Below, one piece after another: positions 8,575 to 18,947 of a DNA stretch of 54,887 nt (position 1 is the first letter of the stretch; each line of letters begins with the position of its first letter). The translations under genes and the position numbers were made by a program. Origin of the DNA: Pseudomonadota bacterium (GTDB lineage: Bacteria; Pseudomonadota; Gammaproteobacteria; Burkholderiales; Ferrovaceae); the NCBI GenBank assembly GCA_021832305.1, contig JAKBLB010000014.1, forward strand, positions 1 through 54,887, given 5' to 3'. The notes under the pieces are model-generated. The model had not been told where the DNA came from and did not search any database. It saw only the letters and a list, made by a program, of their open reading frames with translations.

Positions 8575-8628
8575 TTAGGTCAGGTTCGATGGTGATCGGA
8601 TTATTAAGTATCGTCGAGCCTGACCTAA
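8575..8628. repeat. 54-bp inverted repeat after the helicase gene
   Basis: Arms TTAGGTCAGGTTCGA (8575-8589) and TCGAGCCTGACCTAA (8614-8628) are complementary at 14 of 15 positions; the mismatch is a G-U pair in RNA. It begins 4 bp after the helicase stop codon. It could act as a factor-assisted terminator or be a mobile-element terminus; there is no T-tract. Confidence 0.6.
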
Positions 8629-8826
8629 GGCACACCTCGAAGGTTTCAAGATGGACAGTCAGAGGGTTCCATGGAAGGGGCTGGTGCCTAAACAGAATCA
8701 GTGGCGACAAGCAGATCTTGCCGGAAAATACTCCCTAGGGTGACACCCCGTTGCAAACAGAGGTTATCCCAGCCTGAGCGAGCCAAAAGGGCTTGTCGCC
8801 CACCAGGTGCTTACGTTCGTTTCCGC
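8629..8826. other. Intergenic region between the accessory segment and kdp
   Basis: No gene is recognised. A second inverted repeat, GGCGACAAGC (8703-8712) and GCTTGTCGCC (8791-8800), has perfect 10-bp arms enclosing 78 nt with smaller internal hairpins such as GGGTGACACCC. The 98-nt unit could be a structured RNA or a small repeat element. It does not match the consensus of any riboswitch I know. Confidence 0.35.
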
Positions 8827-8894
8827 ATCTTTATAAAATCTTTATATCGCCGCTTCCAGGCTTTACCCCTTTTTGATCTGCCGGTTCCTAGAAT
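8827..8894 (+). promoter_or_regulatory. kdp promoter with candidate KdpE operator
   Basis: Two copies of ATCTTTATA (8827-8835 and 8838-8846) lie exactly 11 bp apart, one helical turn, as expected for a dimer of an OmpR-type regulator. They resemble the T-rich KdpE site upstream of E. coli kdp. A TAGAAT -10 box at 8889-8894 follows; the hexamer 17 bp before it is not a good -35, which suits an activator-dependent promoter. Start of transcription would be near 8901. KdpE itself is encoded at the end of the operon. Confidence 0.5.
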
Positions 8895-8926
8895 AGGTAC
8901 GACTGGAACTCACTGGGAGAATCTCT

Positions 8927-9019
8927 ATGGATCTGTTCTATCTTGTGCTCATTGTGGCGGTCTTTGGCCTGTCAGTACTGCTGGTCTACGGCTGCGAAAA
9001 ATTACGGAGGTCGACATGA
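8927..9019 (+). CDS. 30-residue membrane peptide preceding kdpF
   Basis: A short frame encodes MDLFYLVLIVAVFGLSVLLV followed by YGCEKLRRST, that is, one transmembrane helix and a positively charged tail. It has a GGGAGA site 6-8 nt before its ATG and its TGA overlaps the kdpF ATG (ATGA). Small peptides of this kind are seen upstream of kdpF in a number of proteobacteria; function is unknown. Position and coupling suggest it is the first product of the kdp operon, perhaps a stabilising subunit similar to KdpF. Confidence 0.65.
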   Translation: MDLFYLVLIVAVFGLSVLLVYGCEKLRRST

Positions 9020-9105
9020 CCTGGGTCTATTTCGTTGCTGGGGGGGTTGTGGTGGGTTTGCTTCTCTATCTGGTCGTTGCCCTGCTTAAACCGGAGTTAT
9101 TCTGA
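9016..9105 (+). CDS. kdpF: KdpF, small subunit of the Kdp potassium ATPase
   Basis: A 29-residue peptide, MTWVYFVAGGVVVGLLLYLV then VALLKPELF. One membrane helix ending in the LLKPE(L)F/W motif is characteristic of KdpF, which stabilises the KdpABC complex in E. coli. It has an ACGGAGG ribosome-binding site at 9004-9010 and overlaps both the preceding small peptide and kdpA by 4 and 1 nt, so the genes are translationally coupled. Confidence 0.88.
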   Translation: MTWVYFVAGGVVVGLLLYLVVALLKPELF

Positions 9106-10913
9106 TGACACTCAACGGACTGTTTCAAATCGTTCTGTTGCTGGGCGTGCTGTTCCTGCTGGTGAAACCCTTGGGAGGGTACATGGCCCGGATCTACGAG
9201 GGGAATCTGCCCTCGTTCATGCGTTGGCTTTCACCGTTGGAGCATCTCTTCTACCGCATGTGCGGGGTGAATCCCGGTCAGGAGATGCGCTGGACGAGTT
9301 ATTCCCTGGGGGTCCTGTGGTTCAGTTTGCTGGGGGTGCTGACCGTGTATGCCCTGCAGCGGCTGCAAGGGTTTCTGCCCCTGAATCCGCAGGGTCTGGG
9401 TGCAGTAACCCCGGATTCTTCCTTTGACACGGCCTTGAGTTTCGTCACCAATACCAACTGGCAAGGGTACGCGGGAGAATCCACGCTGAGTTACCTCACG
9501 CAGATGTTTGCCTTGGCCGTGCAGAATTTTTTCTCGGCAGCCACGGGTATGGCCGTGGTGATTGCTCTGATCCGGGGGTTTGCCCGACATTCGGTGGAGA
9601 CCATTGGCAACTTCTGGGTAGATATGACGCGCAGTACGCTGTACATCCTGCTGCCCTTGTCCCTGGTTCTGGCTATGGTCCTGGTGAGTCAGGGGGTGGT
9701 CCAGAACTTTTCTCCCTACCCGGTGGTTCAGACCGTGGAAACCACCACCTACGACAATCCCTCACTGGATGCGGCAGGGAATCCCGTCAAGGATGCTGCC
9801 GGTAATCCGGTGACCGTGAAAACCACCACCCAGGAGCAAACACTTCCACTGGGTCCGGTGGCGTCCCAGGAGGCCATCAAGGAACTGGGAACCAACGGAG
9901 GGGGATTCTTCAACGCCAACTCGGCGCATCCCTATGAAAATCCCACGCCCCTGACCAACTTTCTGGAAATGTTGGCGATTCTCTTGATTCCTGCGGCGCT
10001 GTGTATCACCTTCGGGGCCATGGTGGGGGATATCCGTCAGGGCTGGACTCTTCTGGCTACCATGACTCTGGTGTTTACGATCATGCTGGCCGTTGCGGAA
10101 TACGCGGAAACTTCCGGCAACCCTGCCTTTACCGCACTGGGGGTCGATCAGCGGGTTTCTTCCCTGCAATCCGGCGGGAACATGGAAGGCAAGGAAACGC
10201 GTTTTGGCATCGTCAACTCGGCCCTCTTTGCCACGCTGACCACCTCCACTTCCTGTGGCGCCGTGAATGCCATGCACGATTCCTTCATGCCGTTGGGGGG
10301 ACTGGTGCCGCTGGCCAACATCCAGTTGGGGGAAGTGGTTTTTGGAGGAGTGGGCTCCGGTCTCTACGGCATGCTCATTTATGCCGTGATTGCAGTCTTC
10401 ATTGCCGGCCTGATGATCGGACGAACGCCCGAATATCTGGGAAAGAAGATCGAGGCCTTCGACATCAAGATGGCGTCGCTCACCATCCTGATTCCGCCGC
10501 TGCTGATTCTGGTCGGGACGGCGATGGCAGTGATGATGGAGGCCGGGAAGAGTGGTGTGGCCAATCCCGGAGCGCATGGATTCTCTGAAATCCTCTACGC
10601 CTTTTCTTCGGCAGCGGGGAATAACGGGAGTGCCTTCGCCGGTTTGTCTGCCAACACACCTTTCTACAATCTTGCCCTGGGGTTGGTCATGTTCTTCGGA
10701 CGTTTCTGGCTGGTCCTGCCCGTGCTGGCCCTCGCCGGTTCACTGGCGGGCAAGAAACGGATTCCTGTAGGGGCCGGTACCCTTCCTACCCACACCCCGC
10801 TTTTCATTCTGCTGTTGCTGGGCACGGTGCTATTGGTGGGGGCGTTGACCTTCGTCCCGGCGTTGGGTCTGGGTCCCATCGTGGAACATTTGACCATGGT
10901 TGGGGCTCATTAG
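9105..10913 (+). CDS. kdpA: KdpA, potassium-binding channel-like subunit
   Basis: A 602-residue membrane protein, the K+-selective subunit of the high-affinity KdpFABC ATPase in the inner membrane. All four selectivity-filter regions are visible: [42 protein letters not shown] and AGNNGSAF. About ten hydrophobic segments are present. It is roughly 45 residues longer than E. coli KdpA. The extra length lies mainly in a periplasmic loop that includes the repeat [15 protein letters not shown] (about nt 9768-9815). It starts within the kdpF stop codon (ATGA) and is followed after 10 nt by kdpB. Confidence 0.97.
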   Translation: MTLNGLFQIVLLLGVLFLLVKPLGGYMARIYEGNLPSFMRWLSPLEHLFYRMCGVNPGQEMRWTSYSLGVLWFSLLGVLTVYALQRLQGFLPLNPQGLGAVTPDSSFDTALSFVTNTNWQGYAGESTLSYLTQMFALAVQNFFSAATGMAVVIALIRGFARHSVETIGNFWVDMTRSTLYILLPLSLVLAMVLVSQGVVQNFSPYPVVQTVETTTYDNPSLDAAGNPVKDAAGNPVTVKTTTQEQTLPLGPVASQEAIKELGTNGGGFFNANSAHPYENPTPLTNFLEMLAILLIPAALCITFGAMVGDIRQGWTLLATMTLVFTIMLAVAEYAETSGNPAFTALGVDQRVSSLQSGGNMEGKETRFGIVNSALFATLTTSTSCGAVNAMHDSFMPLGGLVPLANIQLGEVVFGGVGSGLYGMLIYAVIAVFIAGLMIGRTPEYLGKKIEAFDIKMASLTILIPPLLILVGTAMAVMMEAGKSGVANPGAHGFSEILYAFSSAAGNNGSAFAGLSANTPFYNLALGLVMFFGRFWLVLPVLALAGSLAGKKRIPVGAGTLPTHTPLFILLLLGTVLLVGALTFVPALGLGPIVEHLTMVGAH

Positions 10914-10923
10914 GAGAATCAAG

Positions 10924-12996
10924 ATGAACGACCAAACGAAATCCTTTTCATTTTTTGATCGAAATTTATTGCGCGTGGCCTTTTTGGATTCGTTCCGCAA
11001 GTTGTCGCCGGTGCAGCAAATGAAGAACCCGGTGATGTTTGTCGTCTGGGTGGGCAGCGTGCTGACCACGATCCTGTACTTTCAGTCGTTGGGCGGGAAG
11101 GGCGAGGCGCCCGCCGGATTCATCCTGGCCGTAACCCTGTGGCTATGGTTCACGGTACTTTTTGCAAATTTTGCCGAGGCCGTCGCCGAAGGACGCAGCA
11201 AGGCGCAGGCGGCGTCTCTGCGTCAGGCGCGGCGCGACATCCTGGCTAAAAAACTGACGGAACCCAGCCAGGGGTCCCCATGGCTTTCGGTGGCGAGCAG
11301 TGACCTGCGCCGGGGGGATGTGGTTCTGGTGGAAGCGGGGGATATGGTGCCTGCCGATGGTGAAGTCATCGAAGGCGTGGCATCGGTCAACGAAAGCGCC
11401 ATCACGGGGGAATCGGCACCCGTGATCCGGGAGTCCGGAGGCGATTTCAATGCGGTCACCGGTGGGACGACGGTGTTGTCGGACTGGCTGATCGTTCGGG
11501 TGACGTCCAACCCCGGAGAAAGTTTTCTCGATCGCATGATTGCCATGGTGGAGGGGGCCAAGCGCCAGAAGACTCCCAATGAAATTGCCCTCACCATCCT
11601 GTTGGTGGCCATGACTCTCATATTTTTGCTGGCGACGGTCACCCTGTTACCTTTCTCGATGTACAGCGTCGAAGTGGCCAAAGCGGGGCAACCCGTGACC
11701 ATTACCGTGCTGGTGGCCTTGTTGGTGTGTCTGATTCCCACCACCATTGGAGGGTTGTTATCGGCCATTGGGGTAGCGGGCATGGGGCGCATGATGCAGA
11801 AGAATGTGATTGCAACTTCGGGTCGGGCGGTGGAGGCAGCGGGGGATGTGGATGTCCTGCTGCTGGACAAGACCGGGACGATCACGCTGGGCAACCGTCA
11901 GGCGGCGGCTTTCATTCCGGCCCACGGGGTAAAGGAAAGCGAACTGGCCGATGTCGCCCAACTGGCTTCCCTGGCGGACGAAACCCCGGAAGGCCGCTCC
12001 ATTGTCGTATTGGCAAAACAGAGATTTGGTCTGCGCGAGCGGGATATCCACGCTTTGGGGGCCACCTTCGTCCCCTTTTCGGCGCAAACCCGCATGAGCG
12101 GGGTGAACTTGGGCACCCGTCAGGTGCGCAAGGGTGCGGCGGATGCCATGAAGAAATATCTGGATGCGCTCGGGTCCTCCTATCCCGAGGCCGTATCCCG
12201 TCAGGTGGATGAAGTGGCACGGCGCGGCAGTACCCCGTTGGTGGTGGTGGAGGGGGCTCGGATGATGGGAGTGGTGGAACTCAAGGATATCGTCAAGGGC
12301 GGCATCAAGGAGCGTTTTGCCGAGTTGCGCCGCATGGGGATCAAGACGGTGATGATCACCGGGGATAACCGCCTGACGGCGGCAGCCATTGCGGCAGAGG
12401 CGGGAGTGGACGATTTTCTGGCGGAGGCGACGCCGGAAGCCAAGTTGGCCTTGATTCGCCAGTATCAGGCCGAGGGTCGGTTGGTGGCCATGACCGGAGA
12501 CGGCACCAACGATGCGCCGGCCCTGGCCCAGTCCGATGTGGCCGTGGCCATGAATACGGGTACGCAGGCGGCCAAGGAAGCCGGTAACATGGTGGATCTG
12601 GATTCCAACCCCACCAAACTGATCGAGATCGTGGAAACCGGCAAACAGATGCTCATGACGCGGGGTGCATTGACGACCTTTTCCATCGCCAATGATGTGG
12701 CCAAGTATTTTGCCATCATTCCAGCGGCCTTCGTGACCACCTATCCTGCGTTGGGCGCCCTCAATGTGATGGGACTGACCACACCGGCCAGTGCCATCCT
12801 GTCTGCCGTGATCTTCAACGCCCTGGTGATCGTGGCGCTGATTCCCCTGGCACTGAGAGGGGTGAAATACCGCGCGGTAGGTGCGGCGCAGTTGTTGAGA
12901 AATAACCTGCTGATCTACGGGGCAGGGGGGATCATCGCGCCTTTTATCGGCATCAAGATGATCGATGAGGTATTGGCGGCCCTGGGTTGGGCCTGA
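10924..12996 (+). CDS. kdpB: KdpB, catalytic P-type ATPase subunit
   Basis: A 690-residue P-type ATPase that hydrolyses ATP to drive K+ import with KdpA. Motifs in order: the TGE loop in [15 protein letters not shown], the phosphorylated aspartate in [10 protein letters not shown], and the hinge [12 protein letters not shown]. Seven or so membrane segments flank the cytoplasmic domains. The start [10 protein letters not shown] is chosen because AGGAGAATCAAG precedes it; an in-frame ATG 24 nt earlier lies inside kdpA and lacks such a site. Length fits the family (about 680-700). Confidence 0.97.
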   Translation: MNDQTKSFSFFDRNLLRVAFLDSFRKLSPVQQMKNPVMFVVWVGSVLTTILYFQSLGGKGEAPAGFILAVTLWLWFTVLFANFAEAVAEGRSKAQAASLRQARRDILAKKLTEPSQGSPWLSVASSDLRRGDVVLVEAGDMVPADGEVIEGVASVNESAITGESAPVIRESGGDFNAVTGGTTVLSDWLIVRVTSNPGESFLDRMIAMVEGAKRQKTPNEIALTILLVAMTLIFLLATVTLLPFSMYSVEVAKAGQPVTITVLVALLVCLIPTTIGGLLSAIGVAGMGRMMQKNVIATSGRAVEAAGDVDVLLLDKTGTITLGNRQAAAFIPAHGVKESELADVAQLASLADETPEGRSIVVLAKQRFGLRERDIHALGATFVPFSAQTRMSGVNLGTRQVRKGAADAMKKYLDALGSSYPEAVSRQVDEVARRGSTPLVVVEGARMMGVVELKDIVKGGIKERFAELRRMGIKTVMITGDNRLTAAAIAAEAGVDDFLAEATPEAKLALIRQYQAEGRLVAMTGDGTNDAPALAQSDVAVAMNTGTQAAKEAGNMVDLDSNPTKLIEIVETGKQMLMTRGALTTFSIANDVAKYFAIIPAAFVTTYPALGALNVMGLTTPASAILSAVIFNALVIVALIPLALRGVKYRAVGAAQLLRNNLLIYGAGGIIAPFIGIKMIDEVLAALGWA

Positions 12997-13009
12997 GGAG
13001 AAGCGCATC

Positions 13010-13591
13010 ATGTGGAAAGAATTACGTCCTGCCGTGGTCAGTTTCCTGGTTTTGAGTGTGGTCACCGGCCTTCTCTATCCCGGGTTGGTAACAGGATTGG
13101 CCCAGGCATGGTTTCCGGGTCAGGCCAACGGGAGTTTGATTTTCAAGAAAGGCCGACCGGTGGGTTCCCGGTGGATCGGTCAATCCTTCACTGATCCCGG
13201 ATATTTCTGGGGCAGACCCTCGGCTACCGGTCCCATGCCCTACAATGGGCTGGCTTCCAGCGGTTCCAATCTGGGACCGACCAACCCGGCCCTGATCGAT
13301 GCCGTCAAGGCACGGGTCCAGGCCCTCAGGGCAGCTGATCCCGGAAATACCCGGCCGGTTCCCGTGGATCTGGTGACGGCTTCTGCCAGTGGACTGGATC
13401 CTCAGATCAGTCCGGCCGCTGCAGACTACCAGATTGCGCGGGTGGCTCGGGTGCGCGGTTTGAAAACGGGTCAGGTTCAGGCCTTGGTGACCCGGTCCAT
13501 CGAAGGGCGTCAGTTCGGGGTGCTGGGGGAAGCGCGGGTCAATGTGTTGAAACTCAATCTGGCGTTGGATGAACTGACCCATGCGCCGTGA
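13010..13591 (+). CDS. kdpC: KdpC, accessory subunit of the potassium ATPase
   Basis: A 193-residue protein with one N-terminal membrane helix ([20 protein letters not shown]) and a periplasmic domain. It contains the family motif [20 protein letters not shown] and [20 protein letters not shown]. KdpC is required for assembly and high affinity of KdpFABC. TGAGGAGAAG before the ATG is a good ribosome-binding site, and the gene starts 13 nt after the kdpB stop. It overlaps the next gene by 4 nt. Confidence 0.96.
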   Translation: MWKELRPAVVSFLVLSVVTGLLYPGLVTGLAQAWFPGQANGSLIFKKGRPVGSRWIGQSFTDPGYFWGRPSATGPMPYNGLASSGSNLGPTNPALIDAVKARVQALRAADPGNTRPVPVDLVTASASGLDPQISPAAADYQIARVARVRGLKTGQVQALVTRSIEGRQFGVLGEARVNVLKLNLALDELTHAP

Positions 13592-16302
13592 CTGCCCCTG
13601 GGAACCCTGTCATGACTGAAATACGACGTCCCGATCCCGACACGCTGCTGGGGCATATCCAGGCTGAGGAAAACCGGGCCAGGCGGGGCAAATTGAAGGT
13701 GTTTTTCGGCGCCTGCGCCGGGGTGGGAAAGACCTATGCCATGTTATCGGCCGCCCATCAACAGCGCACCCAGGGCGTGGATGTGGTGGTGGGCATCGTG
13801 GAGACCCATGGTCGGGCGGATACCATGGCCCTGTTGAAAGACCTGGAAACGTTACCCCTCAAGGAAATCGAATACCGTCACCACCTGCTCAGGGAATTCG
13901 ATCTGGAGGGGGCCCTGGCCCGCAATCCTGGCCTGATTCTGATGGATGAACTGGCGCATACCAACGTGCAGGGATGTCTCCATTCCAAACGTTGGCAGGA
14001 TGTGGACGAGTTGCTGGAGGCGGGCATCGATGTCTTCACCACGGTGAACGTGCAGCATCTGGAAAGTTTGAATGATGTCGTGGGGGGAATCACCGGGGTA
14101 CGGGTTTGGGAAACGGTACCCGACCATGTTTTCGATGAAGCCGACGAAGTCATGTTGGTGGATTTGCCTCCCGAGGAATTGCTCCAGCGCCTCAAGGAAG
14201 GGAAGATCTATCTGCCGCATCAGGCGGAGCGTGCTATCCGCAATTTCTTTCGCAAGGGGAATCTCATCGCCTTGCGCGAACTGTCTCTACGCCGCACGGC
14301 TGACCGTGTGGATGGGGAAATGCGGGCTTATCGGCGTACCAAGGCGGTGCAGTCCATCTGGCAGACGCGTGAATCCTTGCTGGTGTGCGTGGGACCGGGG
14401 CAGGGCAGCGAGCGGGTGATTCGTAATGCGGCCCGTCTGGCAACGCAAATGGAAGTGGAGTGGCACGCCATCTATGTGGAAACGCCCCGGCTCCAGCGCT
14501 TGCCAAAAAGAATCCGGGAACAGATTCTCCAGACCCTGAAGTTGGCCAAGGACCTGGGGGCAGAAACCGCCACCCTGCCCGCAGAGGACGCGGCAGTAGT
14601 GACCGTGGCCTATGCACGGGAACATAATCTGACCAAGGTGGTGGTGGGGCGGGACCTCGAACGTCACTTCTGGCGTCGTTCCTTCGCCGAACGGATCGGA
14701 CGATTGGCTACCGACCTGGATGTCATCCAGGTCGCCCGTAACCCGCAGAACCCGGGCGAACCGGATGCGAAAGCCCAGGCACTGTTCCTCACTCAGGAGT
14801 ATTCGCGTTGGCCATCCTATGCCAAAAGCGTGGCCCTGTGCGTGTTCGTCACGTTTCTGGCGACTCCCCTGCGTCACTGGCTCGAACTGACCAACATCGT
14901 CATGATCTTCCTGCTGGTGGTTATGGGTGTGGCGCTACGCTTGGGGAGGGGGCCGGCGGTACTGGCGGCTTTTCTCAGCGTGGCCTTCTTCGATTTCTTT
15001 TTTGTTCCCCCCCGCTTTTCCTTTGCGGTGAGCGATGTGCAGTACCTGCTCACATTCATGGTCATGCTGAGCGTTGCCCTGGTGATCGCTCAATTGATGG
15101 CCAATCTGCGTTATCAGGCCCGTGTGGCCATGAATCGGGAGCGGCGGGCCCGGGCCCTGTACGAGGCGGCACGGGATTTGTCGGCCACCCTGATGGCCGG
15201 GCAAATCGCGGAGATTTGCGTGCGCTTTGCGGACAATGTCCTGGGTGCAAAAACCGGCTTGCTCTTGATGGACAAGGAGAATCATCTGCAAGACCCGGTG
15301 AAGGTCGAAGGGGCTCTGACGACCGTAGATACCGGCATCGCGCAATGGTCTTTTGATCATGGTGAACCCGCCGGTCTGGGGACGGATACTCTGGCGGCCT
15401 CCCCGGTGTTCTACCTTCCGCTCAAAGCGCCCATGCGCACCCGTGGGGTGCTGGCCATCGAACCGCGCCAGAGTCACTGGTTACAGGTGCCGGAGCAACG
15501 CCGCTTGCTGGATACCTTTGCCTCGTTGGCCGCTATTGCCATCGAGCGGATCCATTATGTGGACGTGGCCCAGGAAGCGTTGGTGAAAATGGAGTCGGAA
15601 CGCTTGCGCAATTCGGTCCTGTCGGTTCTGTCCCATGATTTGCGTACGCCTTTGACGGCACTGGTGGGATTGTCCGATACCCTGGGTCTGGAACCGCTAT
15701 CCGGGCCGCAGCGGGAGGCCGTCCAGGCGATTCACGACGAAGCCGTGCGCATGGGTGCCCTGGTGAACAACCTGCTGGATATGGCCCGTCTGCAATCCGG
15801 CGAAGTGAAACTGAAACGGGAATGGCAGTTGGTGGAAGAGGTGATCGGGAGTGCGCTCAAAGCCTCGACGGGTGCGTTGGCCGGGCGCGAGGTGCGCGTG
15901 GAGTTGCCGGAAGGCCTGCCTTTCGTCGAATTCGATGCCGTTCTCATCGAACGTGTATTATGCAATCTGTTGGAAAACGCCGGGAAGTACACGGAGCCCC
16001 AGGCGCACATCGTCATCCGGGCAAGGTGTACGGATCAGACTCTGGACATTTCAGTCTGTGACGATGGGCAAGGATTTTCTGTTGGTGCGGAGGACACCCT
16101 GTTCGACAAGTTTACTCGAGGTCGTGCTGAATCGTCGGTTTCTGGTGTGGGGCTTGGGCTGGCTATTTGTCGGGCGATCATTTCCGCACACCAGGGACGG
16201 ATTTGGGCAGAACACGGGATCCCTCGAGGCTCTCGTTTCACTTTTTCCCTCCCCCTGGGTACGCCGCCGGACCTTTCCGTGCCGCCAGAGGCCGAGGCAT
16301 GA
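13588..16302 (+). CDS. kdpD: KdpD, sensor histidine kinase for potassium
   Basis: A 904-residue sensor kinase. Order of domains: KdpD N-terminal domain with Walker [14 protein letters not shown], a universal-stress-protein-like domain (about residues 250-380), four closely spaced membrane helices (about 405-500), a GAF-like region, then the kinase with H-box [13 protein letters not shown]-box [10 protein letters not shown] and G-box [13 protein letters not shown]. It would sense K+ limitation or turgor and phosphorylate KdpE. The GTG at 13588 overlaps the kdpC stop codon; an ATG at 13612 is an alternative start with no better ribosome-binding site. The 3' end overlaps kdpE. Confidence 0.95.
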   Translation: MTAPGNPVMTEIRRPDPDTLLGHIQAEENRARRGKLKVFFGACAGVGKTYAMLSAAHQQRTQGVDVVVGIVETHGRADTMALLKDLETLPLKEIEYRHHLLREFDLEGALARNPGLILMDELAHTNVQGCLHSKRWQDVDELLEAGIDVFTTVNVQHLESLNDVVGGITGVRVWETVPDHVFDEADEVMLVDLPPEELLQRLKEGKIYLPHQAERAIRNFFRKGNLIALRELSLRRTADRVDGEMRAYRRTKAVQSIWQTRESLLVCVGPGQGSERVIRNAARLATQMEVEWHAIYVETPRLQRLPKRIREQILQTLKLAKDLGAETATLPAEDAAVVTVAYAREHNLTKVVVGRDLERHFWRRSFAERIGRLATDLDVIQVARNPQNPGEPDAKAQALFLTQEYSRWPSYAKSVALCVFVTFLATPLRHWLELTNIVMIFLLVVMGVALRLGRGPAVLAAFLSVAFFDFFFVPPRFSFAVSDVQYLLTFMVMLSVALVIAQLMANLRYQARVAMNRERRARALYEAARDLSATLMAGQIAEICVRFADNVLGAKTGLLLMDKENHLQDPVKVEGALTTVDTGIAQWSFDHGEPAGLGTDTLAASPVFYLPLKAPMRTRGVLAIEPRQSHWLQVPEQRRLLDTFASLAAIAIERIHYVDVAQEALVKMESERLRNSVLSVLSHDLRTPLTALVGLSDTLGLEPLSGPQREAVQAIHDEAVRMGALVNNLLDMARLQSGEVKLKREWQLVEEVIGSALKASTGALAGREVRVELPEGLPFVEFDAVLIERVLCNLLENAGKYTEPQAHIVIRARCTDQTLDISVCDDGQGFSVGAEDTLFDKFTRGRAESSVSGVGLGLAICRAIISAHQGRIWAEHGIPRGSRFTFSLPLGTPPDLSVPPEAEA

Positions 16303-16988
16303 ATGAACCCGTGGTGATCCTGGTGGAAGACGAAAAGCAGATTCGTCGTTTCGTGCGGGCAGCCCTGGAATCAGAAGATTGTCAGGTCATCGAGGCGATG
16401 ACCGGCGAGCGTGGCCTGATCGAGGCCGGGACCCGTAAGCCTGATCTGGTGATTTTGGATCTGGGGCTGCCCGATCGGGAAGGCGGTGAGATATTGCGGG
16501 ATTTACGCAGTTGGTCGCAGGTCCCCGTCATCATTCTCTCCGCACGCTCGAATGAAGAGGATAAGATCGCTGCGCTGGATGCGGGTGCCGACGATTACCT
16601 GACCAAACCCTTCGGCGTCGGCGAGTTGCTGGCAAGGGTGCGTGCGCTACTTCGGCGCCACAATCTGTCCGGGGACGCAGGGCAATCCGAGATCGGGTTT
16701 GGGCGGATTCGGGTGGACCGGGTCAAACGCTTGGTCCTGAGCCAGGAAGGGGAGGTCATTCACCTGACCTCCATTGAGTACCGCTTGTTGGCCTATCTGC
16801 TCGCCCATCCCGGAAAAGTATTGACACACCGCGAACTATTGCGCGAAGTCTGGGGTCCCTCCCATGTGGAGAGTGCCCATTACCTGCGGGTCTACATGGG
16901 TAACTTGCGCAAGAAACTGGAGAGAGACCCGGCCCGACCAGACTTCCTGCTGACGGAGAGCGGTCTGGGTTACCGCTTCAAACCCTGA
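16299..16988 (+). CDS. kdpE: KdpE, response regulator of the kdp operon
   Basis: A 229-residue OmpR-type regulator. The receiver domain has acidic residues near its start (EDEK), the phosphoacceptor aspartate in LVILDLGLPDREGG and the lysine in YLTKPFG. A winged-helix DNA-binding domain follows (VIHLTSIEYRLLAYLLAHPG). The start was set at the ATGA overlap with kdpD. The likely target is the tandem repeat before the operon. The gene ends 7 bp from the convergent lpxH. Confidence 0.95.
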   Translation: MNEPVVILVEDEKQIRRFVRAALESEDCQVIEAMTGERGLIEAGTRKPDLVILDLGLPDREGGEILRDLRSWSQVPVIILSARSNEEDKIAALDAGADDYLTKPFGVGELLARVRALLRRHNLSGDAGQSEIGFGRIRVDRVKRLVLSQEGEVIHLTSIEYRLLAYLLAHPGKVLTHRELLREVWGPSHVESAHYLRVYMGNLRKKLERDPARPDFLLTESGLGYRFKP

Positions 16989-16995
16989 CCCCTCC

Positions 16996-17724
16996 TCAGA
17001 AGGGGATGGCCTGACAGCCATTTTCGTCACACCGCACGTATCCCCCTTTGCGACTGTTCCAGTCGGTGAGGACCCAACGTTCGCAGGTATTGTCGTCCAG
17101 CCGGTAAGTGTGGCGGGCCGGACGATGGGTATGACCATGGATCAGGCGCGGGTAATCATTTTTGCGCAATAACTCGATCACGGCCTGGAGGGTTACGTCC
17201 ATGATGGCCAGGGTTTTTTTCTTTTTCGCCTGGGTGCTCATGGTGGTGGCTTCCTGAGCGATCTTGTACCGTTCCTCGATGGGCAGGGTCATGACCTTGC
17301 GCTGCCAGGTCACTGAGCGGACCTGCTTACGCCACGCCTGATAGGCTTCATCTTCCGTGCACAACTGGTCACCATGGGTGAGCAGGGTGCGGACCCCATC
17401 CTCCAGAATGAGGATGGTGGGGTCAGTCAGATGGGTGGCGCCACAGGCCTTGGCAAACTTGTTGCCGAGCAGGAAGTCGCGGTTGCCGTGCAGATAGAAC
17501 AGTTGAGTTCCCTGCTGAGTCAAGGCCGCGAGGGCATTCACCACCTTCTGGTTGAAGGGCGAAGGAATATCATCATCGCCTACCCATATTTCGAACAGGT
17601 CGCCCAGGATATACAAGGCCGTGGCTTCGCGTGCCGGTCCTTCCAGAAAATTCTGAAACTTCTGGAAGAGTTTGGGCGAAGACGGCGAGAGGTGCAGGTC
17701 TGCGATGAAAAGGGAATGGGACAC
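16996..17724 (-). CDS. lpxH: UDP-2,3-diacylglucosamine diphosphatase LpxH
   Basis: A 242-residue calcineurin-like phosphoesterase of lipid A synthesis. It cleaves UDP-2,3-diacylglucosamine to 2,3-diacylglucosamine 1-phosphate at the inner membrane surface. Metal-binding motifs are all visible: ADLHL, GDLFEIWVGDD, HGNRDFLLG, THGD and HGHTHRP. Length equals the usual 240. It is the last gene of a minus-strand group with ppiB 6 nt upstream and the TPR gene before that. Its 3' end faces kdpE. Confidence 0.96.
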   Translation of the reverse strand: MSHSLFIADLHLSPSSPKLFQKFQNFLEGPAREATALYILGDLFEIWVGDDDIPSPFNQKVVNALAALTQQGTQLFYLHGNRDFLLGNKFAKACGATHLTDPTILILEDGVRTLLTHGDQLCTEDEAYQAWRKQVRSVTWQRKVMTLPIEERYKIAQEATTMSTQAKKKKTLAIMDVTLQAVIELLRKNDYPRLIHGHTHRPARHTYRLDDNTCERWVLTDWNSRKGGYVRCDENGCQAIPF

Positions 17725-17730
17725 GGTGAC

Positions 17731-18222
17731 TTACATGACCTCCGCACGTTCGATGAGGACATCTTCCTGGGGCACGTCGCCATGTCCCATACGGTTGCCG
17801 GTGGGAACCCCCTTGATGCGGTCCACGATGTCCTGTCCTTCTGTGACCTGACCAAAGACACAGTAGCCGTAGCCGTTTCGGTTGGGTTCGGTATGGTCGA
17901 GAAAGTGGTTGTCCTTGACATTGATGAAGAACTGGGCGGTGGCTGAATGCGGGTCGGAAGTGCGGGCCATGGCGATGGTATAGCGGACGTTGGAAAGACC
18001 GTTGGTTGCCTCATTTTCGATGGGGGCGCGGGCTTCCTTCTGTTTCATGCCGGGCTCAAAACCTCCTCCCTGGATCATGAAGCCATCGATGACACGATGA
18101 AAGATGGTGTTGTCATAAAAGCCCTCGCGCACATAAGACAGAAAGTTGTCCGTGGTTTTGGGGGCTTTTTCAGCATCGAGGGTGAGAACGATATCACCAA
18201 AATTGGTTTTGAGGCGGACCAT
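17731..18222 (-). CDS. ppiB: Peptidyl-prolyl cis-trans isomerase B (cyclophilin)
   Basis: A 163-residue cytoplasmic-type cyclophilin lacking a signal peptide. Active-site motifs [26 protein letters not shown] and [11 protein letters not shown] are intact. The start [13 protein letters not shown] is chosen because GGAG lies 6 nt upstream and it matches E. coli PpiB in length. An ATG four codons earlier (18234) overlaps the TPR gene stop as TGATG and could also be used through coupling. Cyclophilins assist folding by isomerising X-Pro bonds. Confidence 0.94.
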   Translation of the reverse strand: MVRLKTNFGDIVLTLDAEKAPKTTDNFLSYVREGFYDNTIFHRVIDGFMIQGGGFEPGMKQKEARAPIENEATNGLSNVRYTIAMARTSDPHSATAQFFINVKDNHFLDHTEPNRNGYGYCVFGQVTEGQDIVDRIKGVPTGNRMGHGDVPQEDVLIERAEVM

Positions 18223-18233
18223 AGAGAACTCCA

Positions 18234-18836
18234 TCAGTTAAGTTTGTCGGCCTTGAGTTTCAAGGTGCGGTTATTGGGATTCAGTTTCAGGGCCTGGGCG
18301 TAGGAACGACGCGCCAGGGCAAGGTAGACATCGCCCAGGTTTTCAAAGGCGATGGCATAGTTGGGTTGGGAAGCCACGCCTTTTTCCAGTATGGCGCGCG
18401 CATCATCGAGTTGCCCCTGGGCGGCGTAGAGGGCACCCAGGTTATTATAGGGCGCGCCCATCTCCGGAAATCGCTCGGTCAGATTCTTGAGGATGACGAT
18501 GGCTTCATCCTTGCGTTTCAACTGGGTCAAGGCGATCGCCTTGAGAAACAGGACGTCGCCTTCATCGGGTTGCGCTTCCAGGGAACGGTTGGCCAACGCC
18601 AGGGCTTGCTGCGGATGATGGTCGTGCAACAGAGATTGCAGCGCCAGAGGGACATGAAGCGGTAAGGGGGCTTCTGACGCCGGGGCAGAGGATGTGCTAG
18701 GATGCGCATCGTTGCCGGTTTGCAGCACGGGGACCGGGGTCGTGTCCGTTCCGGTGTTTTCTGCGCCGGTCGCGCACACCCCTTGCTCGCACCACAGGGC
18801 GAGGGAAAAGGACAGGACTAGGGACCGGAGCGTCAT
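18234..18836 (-). CDS. Exported TPR-repeat protein
   Basis: A 200-residue protein with an N-terminal signal sequence ([20 protein letters not shown], cleavage probably near CATGA), a Ser/Pro-rich linker and about four tetratricopeptide repeats from residue 60 on, for example [20 protein letters not shown] and [15 protein letters not shown]. It is probably periplasmic and a protein-interaction module. TPR proteins with this position next to ppiB and cysS are common in betaproteobacteria, but no function is assigned. First gene of the TPR-ppiB-lpxH group, divergent from cysS. Confidence 0.85.
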   Translation of the reverse strand: MTLRSLVLSFSLALWCEQGVCATGAENTGTDTTPVPVLQTGNDAHPSTSSAPASEAPLPLHVPLALQSLLHDHHPQQALALANRSLEAQPDEGDVLFLKAIALTQLKRKDEAIVILKNLTERFPEMGAPYNNLGALYAAQGQLDDARAILEKGVASQPNYAIAFENLGDVYLALARRSYAQALKLNPNNRTLKLKADKLN

Positions 18837-18947
18837 GGGTTGAAATAGAAGGCGAATTGTGTAACCCCAAATTCTATCAATTCAACGCGTTGCTGACTAG
18901 ACTTTTTGTCAGGATCTATCGATTTTTTTGAGTTGGCGGTTATATTC

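Noticed and set aside
8703-8800. c-di-GMP (GEMM), TPP or cobalamin riboswitch upstream of kdp
   Set aside because: The conserved core sequences of these riboswitches are missing; only generic inverted repeats are present.
11758-13065. A 435-codon minus-strand frame opposite kdpB
   Set aside because: Rich in His, Arg and Gly without any family motif; an antisense shadow of kdpB and kdpC.
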